Assembly: GCF_963855985.1 (NCBI RefSeq)
Contig: NC_087119.1
Coordinates: forward strand, 8,038,001 to 8,102,000
DNA from: Ostrinia nubilalis
Lineage: Eukaryota > Arthropoda > Insecta > Lepidoptera > Crambidae
Length of the DNA stretch: 64,000 bases
Direction of reading: 5' to 3'
Shown here in pieces: positions 56,297-64,000 of the stretch. The notes beneath the pieces are model-generated. The model did no database searches. It was not told the DNA's origin and was given only the letters and a program-made list of their open reading frames with translations. How positions within the stretch are numbered: the first letter of the stretch is position 1; each line of letters opens with the position of its first letter. The position numbers and the translations under genes were made by a program.

Positions 56297-59200
56297 ATGT
56301 CCGAGTAAGTACCTATTCTTTATTTAATTCTTTAGGACAAGGATAAAAACAGTTTTTCCAATGTCACCTCTAAAAATTTAAAACCATGCATGACTTGTAA
56401 TTTGTAGTAATTGCAAAAAAAACCTACTAAAATGAAAAGCAATTAATTTTAAGATCTCATTAAGATTTTTATCCACTTTTGTTATTTTTATTTAAAATCA
56501 ATGCTAAAGTCTGTTGTCATTAATGTTCTCTCACTTGATTCGGCTAAATGATTTTGTAAGTTAATGTTTGCATCAACAGAACTATTAAAAATCGTTTTTT
56601 GCATAAATTCTATACATAATTTTGAGAGGTAAGGTAATGCCAAACATAATTGGTCTTTTAGATTTTAATTAACAAATTGTTAATTCATCACCATAAAAAT
56701 TTTGTAAGTGACTATAGTAATAAGATAAAACTATTGTTGAAAGACGTTTATTGGCTTTTAAAATCTATGCTTTACAAAAAGAAAAAAGTATCATTGAAAA
56801 AAGAAAAGGTTCAGTGGCAAGGTTACTTGAAGGTGAATGTTTGCCAATGTATGGTGCAAGCGTGCAAGCAAAGCAATACAACTCTTTAATACTATGCACC
56901 TAAGTAGGTAGCTTCTAGAGATGGGTTATACTAGGTAAAGGACATCATCCATTTTGGTCCAAAATCAAAAGTGCCGGCCAAAAAATAAAAGTGCTGTATT
57001 CTGATAGAATACGTCCGTCTTAGCATTTATTACTATGGCACCAAAGCTGTAGCACCACTGTGCATCGTAGTATTTGAGTTCTAAAAATATATGAAACGAC
57101 TGACTTTGATCTCAAATACTACGACGTACAGTGGTGCTACAGCTTTGGTGTCATAGTAACAAATGCTAAGGCGGACGTATTCTGTCAGAATACAGCACTT
57201 TTTTTTTATTGGCCGACATTTTTGATTTTGAACAAAAAATGTATGAATCGTCGATGAATTTTAGATCTCAAATACTCGACGCACAGTGGTGCTACAGCTT
57301 TGGTGCCATAGTAACAAATGCTAAGGCGGACGTATTCTGTCAGAATACAGCACTTTTTTTTTTATTGGCCGACACTTTTGATTTTGAACAAAAAATGTAT
57401 GAATAGTCGATGACTTTTAGATCTCAAATACTCGACGCACAGTGGAGCTACGGCTTTGGTGCCATAGTAATAAATGCTAAGGCAGACGTATTCTGTCAGA
57501 ATACAGCACTTTTTTTTGTTGGCCGGCACTTTTGATTTTGGACCAAAAATATATGAAACGTGGATGATGTCCTTTGATACTAGGTGCACCTATTCCAAGT
57601 ATTTATTAATACTTGATCCAAATACCTATTCCACCTAGTACGTAGTAATTTACCATACTTGACGCGACTAGTGCGGACTAATCCACGTATTATGACTTTA
57701 AAATACAATTTTCTTTGAAAAGATACAACCGTAGTATTAATAATGCAATTTGAAATGGAATAATAATGTTTTTGCTGGCTGTTGATTGATTGATATCCTC
57801 CCTTCATACTTCAAACCTTACCTGTGTACAAATAGAGTTTAAATTACGTAATACATCAAACACCTATTCCTATCTCACACCTGCCTGCGTTCAAATTTGT
57901 TTGTCAGACAGAGACGGAGTGAATCTCTACGTTCGCACATAAGCTTAGCGAGAAATACGCGGTGCGCGTAATACACGACTACGGATTATGCAATAATAAC
58001 CTCTATTACTTTGATGGTAGGGTCGGAAATCGTGTAATTTAAAAAATACTAGGTGGATCAAGTATTTTAAAAATTGGAATAGGTGCCACTTAGTACTGTA
58101 AAATACCTAGTGTGTGGATCTGTTCTAGTAAATACGTCTCATCTCTACTAGCTTCAGAGCTACCTATTGATTTACCTATTATTATTTAAATTGTATAAAA
58201 TATAGTCAGCTATATTTTTTACAATTTAAATAATAAAGTATTTAAAATAATATAATTAATAATCTAAATGTCAACATTACAATCTTGAAATAAATCTAAA
58301 TTACTTATTTCCTTCCCATATACTCACCCCCTTACTCATAAAAGTTATTCACTCATTGAACACTGGTTTAAAGTGACTTTACTATGTAAATTTCACTTTA
58401 AACTACTGTTCAACAAGTGTGTAACTTTTAACCTTTAACTATGGACGTCGGGTCTCAGAGGCCCACCCCCCTTTTCAATTTCTCGGTTTAAATACCTTCC
58501 CGCCACATGCTGCTCTCGACCATCTCAGTAGCTTCAGTTTTAACTGTGTTTGGACCGAGGAGGCATAAAATCGCGTCTTCCGGCAATTATTACGTGAGTA
58601 ATAACCATCCAAAATTTTATCGGGGTCTGGGAGACCCGATGACTATAATTTCCATACAAACATACTTGTATGGATGTGACTTATCAACTATAATTTTTTT
58701 ATAGTATATCATTATAATATGTTGTAAATTGTTTTAGTTTAAGAATACATAATGGTAGAAAGTATCTGAGTACATCAGCTATATTATTAGCCCAACTATC
58801 TAAGTAACATTCCAGAAGTAAGGTTTTACTTGTAGACGATCCTTCTTTTGAGTTTAGATGTCTTGGAAGGTACCATTGCTGCAGATTCCGATTCTGAATG
58901 GTGTATATTTTGCCTATCAAAGCTCTCAAAGAAAGATGACACATGCCTGTAGAGATAATTTGTCTTTTAGTGTTCTAGGCCCCTGTTTATAATTTTAGCA
59001 AGTTTGACCCTTGTCAAAATTTTTATTTTATGTCTTTCAGAAATTCTGTTTATGTTTTTATGTTACACAGTTATTAATTAGCAAGGAAAAAATATTAGTT
59101 TGATTTATTATTAACCGACTGTAATTAAGGAGCCTATATGTGATGCCAAGTCAATTAACACTGAAAAATGTCTATGTTTTTGAAATTTGCCAAAAAATAA

Positions 59201-62200
59201 TTAAACAATGATTAAAAATTGATTACATTTACTACTAGATCCTTTATTAATAGTTATTAGATATATATCAACTCTTTGATAAATTCAAATTGGTTCAGAT
59301 ATGAAATTATGAAGAATTTTAGATAGGGGTCTGTGAGACCCGACGTCCATGGGAGTGTGATTATTTTTTCACGACTATAGTTAAAGGTTAATTAAGGGGT
59401 TATAATACCTAAGTTTAGGCAATAATAACACTTCAGATATCTTTCAGCATGTCAAATAATTAATAGTAACAATGATAATCCAAAATAGGTGGAATTAGTT
59501 CCAGGGAATCATTATTATCTAAGTTGTCTCTCATATACCTACATAATTTTCTCTTAATTTGCTAATGTAATTCAATGGCACATGTGGACTAAAATCCTTT
59601 TTTTTGTTTTAGACAAAAAGCAGACATTGCCCTTATCGGCTTGGCCGTGATGGGCCAGAACCTTATACTCAATATGAATGACCATGGATTTGTTGTATGT
59701 GCATTCAACAGAACTGTGGCCAAGGTAAGCTTAATTTAAGTTAAATTATTGGGAATCTAGATTGCTTTATAGCAATAAGGCCCCCTAACTAATAGGTAAT
59801 CTTTTGTATATTTCTTTCTCTTTCTTTTCTTGTCTTGTGTGGGGTACAATAAAGTATTTTCTATCTATCTATCTAAAAATTCATAATATAATTAATTTAA
59901 TCTGGGTACTGTTTGCCTTTTAACTATTATTTTGTATTGATTCATAGAAAATAGTAGTTAAAAGGCAAAAAAGTTAATTAAATTAATTGTCATTGCAGGT
60001 TGATCAATTCCTGAATAATGAAGCTAAAGGCACAAAAATTATAGGTGCAAAATCACTGGAAGATATGGTAAAAAAATTGAAAAAACCAAGAAAAGTAATG
60101 TTATTAGTTAAAGGTAAGATAAATAAAACATTTTGATATAAATAGTATTTTTGCCAAATATTTAACAAAATGAGCCCAATAAAAATTTAAACCCAACTCC
60201 AAAAAAACTTGCACTAAAAAGTAGAAAATAATTACATTATTTGGACAAATGTAAACCATGATTGATATTCTTGGAGTCGGTGCCAGCCTGCTGAGTGCCA
60301 AGCTCAAGAAATTTTCTAAATATACCGGCACCAACTCCAAAAATATCAATCATGGTAAGTATACATTTGTCCTAATATTAATGTTTATTTTCTACTTTTT
60401 AGTGCAAGTATTTTGGAGTTGGTTTTAATTTTTTTGTTAAAATTAATTTATTTCATGCTTTTTAGTTGATTAGTCCTTGTTATTGTCACTGAAGATGGAC
60501 AGTAGCCATATTGAATGAGATTGAGACTATAGTTTTCCATTTTAAGTGTAAATTATCTTCCCTACAAAATACAGGCTACCTAATTTAAATATCGGCAACT
60601 AAAAAGTATCATCTAACTCCTAACTTACGAAGTTTGACCTTTCATCATCAGCTCACCTAAAAAAAACTTGAAATAACTGTATGTAGCTATGTACATAACG
60701 TAGCTAAAATATTTAAAGAATTACTATCCAACTCCTAACCGTTAAGAAGTTTTACCTTCTATCATCACTTCATCAACATTAGATGATGACTACCAGACGC
60801 ATATAGGTACTTGAATAACTTTAGAATAAATATGAAAAACATAATATGTGCCTATAAAATTTGAAGTTTGCCCTCGATTTCCCTAGGATCCCATCATTAG
60901 ATCCTGACTTGGTGGCAATGGGACCCCCTCAGAAGTCTACCCTATTTGAACAAAGAAAGAATTTTGAAAATCGGTTCACAATTGACGGAGTAATCGGTGA
61001 ACATACATAGAAAAAAATACATACAGCCGAACATAATTATAACCTCCTCCTTTTTTGAAGTCGGTTAAAAAATGATGATCAATCCCTTTTAGAAATTGGA
61101 AATGATATTTAAGAAAAATAGTACTTTCCTATCTGTTTTAATATTACAAAAGTTAAAATTATTGTAGTACTGTAAAAGTACAGTTTTAACAAGAGCAGTT
61201 TGATTTTCTCTTCTTTCACTAGAAATTGTTGTTTTTATACAGTTTTTTCATGATTTGCTTCCATATGGTCTGTATGTGCCATTTTTTGTAATTGTATTCA
61301 TGACTAGCGGCCGCCCGCGACTTCGTACGCGTAGTTCCCGTTTTACCCCCTTAAATTTCAGCCCGATCCGTCCAGTGGTTTGGGCTGTGCGTTTATAGAT
61401 CACTATGTCAGTCACTCAGTCACCTTTGAGTTATATACCTATATTTAGATTAAGATTATAAAATAATATTGATTTTTTTGCAGCGGGTTCAGCTGTGGAT
61501 GAGTTTGTGAAGAATCTGGTTCCTCTTCTTGAAAAGGGCGACATAATAATTGATGGTGGCAATTCTCAATATTTAGACACCCAGAGATGGTGTAAAGAAC
61601 TTGCTCCTACAGGAATCCACTACATTGGCATGGGTGTATGTTGATATTCTTTACAGTTTACAAGTTTACACAAATATTCGATGGATTTTAGTATGCTACT
61701 TTGTCTGTTTGGTTTGTAATTTTTTGTGATTATTTTTCAGGTGAGTGGTGGCGAAGATGGAGCACGCTATGGACCTTCTTTGATGCCAGGAGGACACCCC
61801 GCAGCTTGGTCACATGTCAAGCCTATTTTCCAGGTAATGTATAAAAAAAAAGAAACAAAGTACTTCTTATTTCACATGCAAATGTACATGTTAATGTTAA
61901 TAAATAACCTGTTAACTAATTTTAGGCAATAAGTGCTAAAGTAAACAATGAACCTTGTTGTGATTGGGTTGGGGAAGATGGCGCTGGTCACTTTGTTAAA
62001 ATGGTTCACAATGGAATCGAGTATGGGGACATGCAACTCATTTGCGAGGCTTATCAGCTCATGAAGGATGTAGTTGGTATGTTACATTTTATTGATTTTA
62101 TCAGAATTTCAATTGAAAGTGTTAGTTCAACCGTCATGTGTTCTGTTTAACAGGAATGGAGCAGGATGAAATGGCAGAAGTTTTTGAAAATTGGAACAAA

Positions 62201-63203
62201 GGAGAACTAGACTCATTCCTAATTGAGATAACCCGAGATATTTTAAAGTTTAAGGATAATGATGGTAAGTTTTTAAATATAAATATATTTTACTTTTGCT
62301 TCCCTTCTCTCTTTTTAATGCAAGATTATTATAATTAAAGCAGATGTAAAATAGCATCACTGTGCTGTAAATTAAATTAGTTGTATAAATTGAAGCAGTA
62401 CTCAATATGAAGTGATTATGAAACACACTTGGCTGCACAGAGTGAATTGCTATTTGTAATAATGAGTATCTGATCTGTTATCAATAGCTGATAATATATT
62501 TTATTGTAATGCCAAAATGGAAAATGATTTGCAATCTTCATTTGTAATGTAACACAGAATTGTTTTTCAACATCATTCATTCATCAAAGATTCACTTTGC
62601 CCCATACCATGAGGGATACTATAAAAATCATACTTACTGCAAAGCACTAATCTTTGATGACGGTACAAATATGGTACCATATTTTTTAAAGTAATTTAGG
62701 TATACTTATTCCCACAAATAACTAATAGTCTCATTTACAGCTGAATATTAGTCTACCATCGACTCTCGGTCGGCAGTCCAACACTGACACCATTAGGTCA
62801 TTGTCGCCTAGCTAAATTGTACAGCAACAGTACATTAATATAAACACTATATCAGATAGCATCTTAAGTATTTGTAGATATTAAGTGCTATCAACTGGGA
62901 TTGACTTTGACGTTGAAATCTATAACAAATGCATGCACGTATTATAGCGTCCAGATAGTCCAGAATCCCTCAGAATGGTCTTGTCTTAGGAATGTTGGGC
63001 TCTAAGTCCATAAGTACTCTAGATACGCCAATGAACAAATATTGCGTGGTATTTTACAGGTAAACATCTCCTACCGAAAATCCGTGACTCTGCGGGACAG
63101 AAAGGCACTGGTAAATGGACCGGCATCAGTGCCCTCGAATACGGGGTCCCTGTGACCCTAATAGGAGAAGCTGTGTTTGCAAGATGCCTTTCTTCTCTTA
63201 AAG
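56297..63203 (+). CDS. Pgd: 6-phosphogluconate dehydrogenase, 5' eight exons (continues past right edge)
   Basis: Exons: 56297-56304 (only 8 coding nt), 59613-59724, 59999-60113, 61484-61635, 61741-61833, 61926-62076, 62154-62264, 63060-63203. All junctions are GT-AG and in phase; 295 codons are visible, where the family has about 480. The enzyme oxidises 6-phosphogluconate to ribulose-5-phosphate and CO2 with NADP+ in the cytosolic pentose phosphate pathway. The product starts [26 protein letters not shown] (12-17) is the dinucleotide-binding loop and FNRT lies at its usual place. [17 protein letters not shown] is the substrate-loop signature. [13 protein letters not shown] carries the catalytic Lys185 and Glu192 and the substrate-binding Asn189 in this numbering. 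The small first exon is supported by phase (GA plus A makes Glu3). The C-terminal helical domain lies outside the window. Intron 1 contains a MULE-like and a piggyBac-like element. Confidence 0.97.
56937..57576. mobile_element. MULE-like element with 9-bp duplication and internal tandem repeats
   Basis: Ends aaaggacatcatcca and inverse; 9 bp atactaggt at 56928-56936 and 57577-57585. The interior has about three direct units of about 155 bp (ttttgattttgaacaaaaaa, gtggtgctacagctttggtg) and one inverted unit at the left. Non-coding. In Pgd intron 1. Confidence 0.75.
58432..59387. mobile_element. piggyBac-like element with TTAA duplication
   Basis: Ends cctttaactat and atagttaaagg; TTAA at 58428-58431 and 59388-59391. 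Inner inverted repeats atggacgtcgggtctca occur at 58441 and about 59333. 956 bp without a transposase, so it is non-autonomous. In Pgd intron 1. Confidence 0.8.
59805..59875 (+). mobile_element. LINE 3' tail in Pgd intron 2
   Basis: gtggggtacaataaagtatt followed by a tatc microsatellite, typical of a 5'-truncated LINE tail. Confidence 0.5.
60176..60430. mobile_element. Palindromic MITE in Pgd intron 3
   Basis: aaacccaactccaaaa at left and ttttggagttggtttt at right, with tagaaaataa, tttggacaaatg and catgattgatatt mirrored inside. Confidence 0.75.
60780..61075. mobile_element. Lepidopteran repeat ending gaagtcggttaaaaa
   Basis: ccctcgatttccctaggatc and cctccttttttgaagtcggt are characteristic of a common lepidopteran repeat. 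No coding sequence. In Pgd intron 3. Confidence 0.5.
61303..61476 (-). mobile_element. Helitron fragment next to Pgd exon 4
   Basis: actagcggccgcccgcgact at the left is the 3' hairpin end on the - strand. It reaches close to the acceptor at 61483 and may overlap the polypyrimidine tract region. Confidence 0.55.
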
Positions 63204-63261
63204 GTATGATTTAAAAAAAAAACTACCATTTTGTTTTGCTTTTTCTATCTGCCGAGCCATC

Positions 63262-63452
63262 AGCGGCTTATTCCATTTCATTAATCCCCATTACGTTAAA
63301 AATAAAATCCTAATATAATGGGGATTAATGAACTTTTTAGTTCATTTTTCCCTATTATAAACTCCAATTAGCGTTAACGGGGAATAGTGAACAAAAAGTT
63401 CACTAATCCCCCTTGACGGGGATTGTCAACGGGGAATAGTGGAATAAGCCCG
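63262..63452. mobile_element. Palindromic MITE in Pgd intron 8
   Basis: cggcttattccatttcatta and tagtggaataagcccg at the ends; attaatcccc and gttcacta motifs mirrored inside. Confidence 0.65.
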
Positions 63453-64000
63453 ATCAGCCAACAGCTTTATCAAATTGGATTGAATTGGTAAATGGTTGCA
63501 GTGGTAGAACGAACATTTTACATTGAATTAACTTTTTGGACATAACCAAAATCGTAAAATGCATTTTTTTTGTTCATTATTTTATTATGAAATAACACTG
63601 AGTTATAATTTTAAATCATTAGGCTTCGTTGCGCATCGTATCGTTTTAACTTAAAAGAAGTTAATATAAAATTATCGAGCCGAGTCAGTTTTAAAAATAA
63701 CTGATAGGAAATCCATGTCACCTTTTGCAATGTGGTAATCACAGGTGTAATCCATCGGTTATGTAATGTGAACTGGGTAGTAGGTATGATATTCAGATGC
63801 AAGACAGATGTAGGTACTTACATTATTTTGTATTTCTGCATACATTTAACATACATTTCGACTTCGTGACCGGGCGTGACCTCGTTTTGTTACTGTGATT
63901 GATAGTGCCAGTCTACTATATCGTTCCCTGAGTATATTATGCATTACACTTATTCAGTGCAAAAAATGACAATAATTTTAATCTGTTACTACTATAATTA
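63453..64000. other. Pgd intron 8, nothing recognised
   Basis: AT-rich intron sequence up to the window edge. The next Pgd exon is not seen. Confidence 0.4.

Overview
The window looks like lepidopteran (moth or butterfly) nuclear DNA. It is AT-rich, its genes are split by introns with GT-AG borders, and it is packed with repeats of the kind common in Lepidoptera: a Helitron ending in CTAGT after a GC hairpin, tRNA-headed SINEs, RTE-like LINE tails and very many palindromic TA-flanked MITEs. No bacterial, viral or CRISPR features are visible. Family names come from reading motifs by eye; no database search was run.

Three protein genes can be supported. (1) On the + strand at 6.9-8.65 kb are the last two coding exons of a WD-repeat protein whose tail resembles SCAP, the SREBP chaperone; the rest of the gene lies to the left. 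(2) On the - strand from 50.64 down to 35.50 kb is a complete 11-exon gene. All ten splice phases agree and give a 583-residue protein with two CCCH zinc fingers, a poly-Ala/poly-Pro segment, a CxxC motif plus coiled coil, and a Pro/Gly-rich tail; it is most like ZC3H10. (3) On the + strand from 56.30 kb to past the right edge is 6-phosphogluconate dehydrogenase (Pgd): eight exons and 295 codons are visible, including the NADP-binding and catalytic residues.

Genes 2 and 3 are divergent, with start codons 5.7 kb apart. The space between them holds a decayed duplication: a copy of the Pgd leader (53.78-53.89 kb), a 1-kb segment with a second copy at 26.4-27.65 kb, and a broken copy of ZC3H10-like exon 1 plus its upstream flank (54.95-55.65 kb). 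A short element with an apparent 3-bp target duplication sits in the upstream flank of the ZC3H10-like gene.

The rest is transposon-derived. Five large fold-back structures, four with arms of about 550-720 bp, occur at 1.37-4.18, 14.57-16.20, 20.87-22.27, 36.01-37.90 and 42.25-44.56 kb; the last two lie in introns of the ZC3H10-like gene. Several insertions are nested and their order can be read: a fold-back Tc1 inside a hAT element with an 8-bp duplication, a P-like 995-bp element inside the 42-kb fold-back, a hAT element inside the 36-kb fold-back, and a probable solo LTR inside a deleted fold-back relative at 38 kb. Other insertions include a full-length dead mariner (46.0-47.3 kb), a piggyBac-like TTAA element (58.4-59.4 kb) and a 9-bp-duplication element with internal tandem repeats (56.9-57.6 kb). 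A coding-like 33/66-bp minisatellite occupies 28.4-29.15 kb and is followed by an unexplained GC-rich block.
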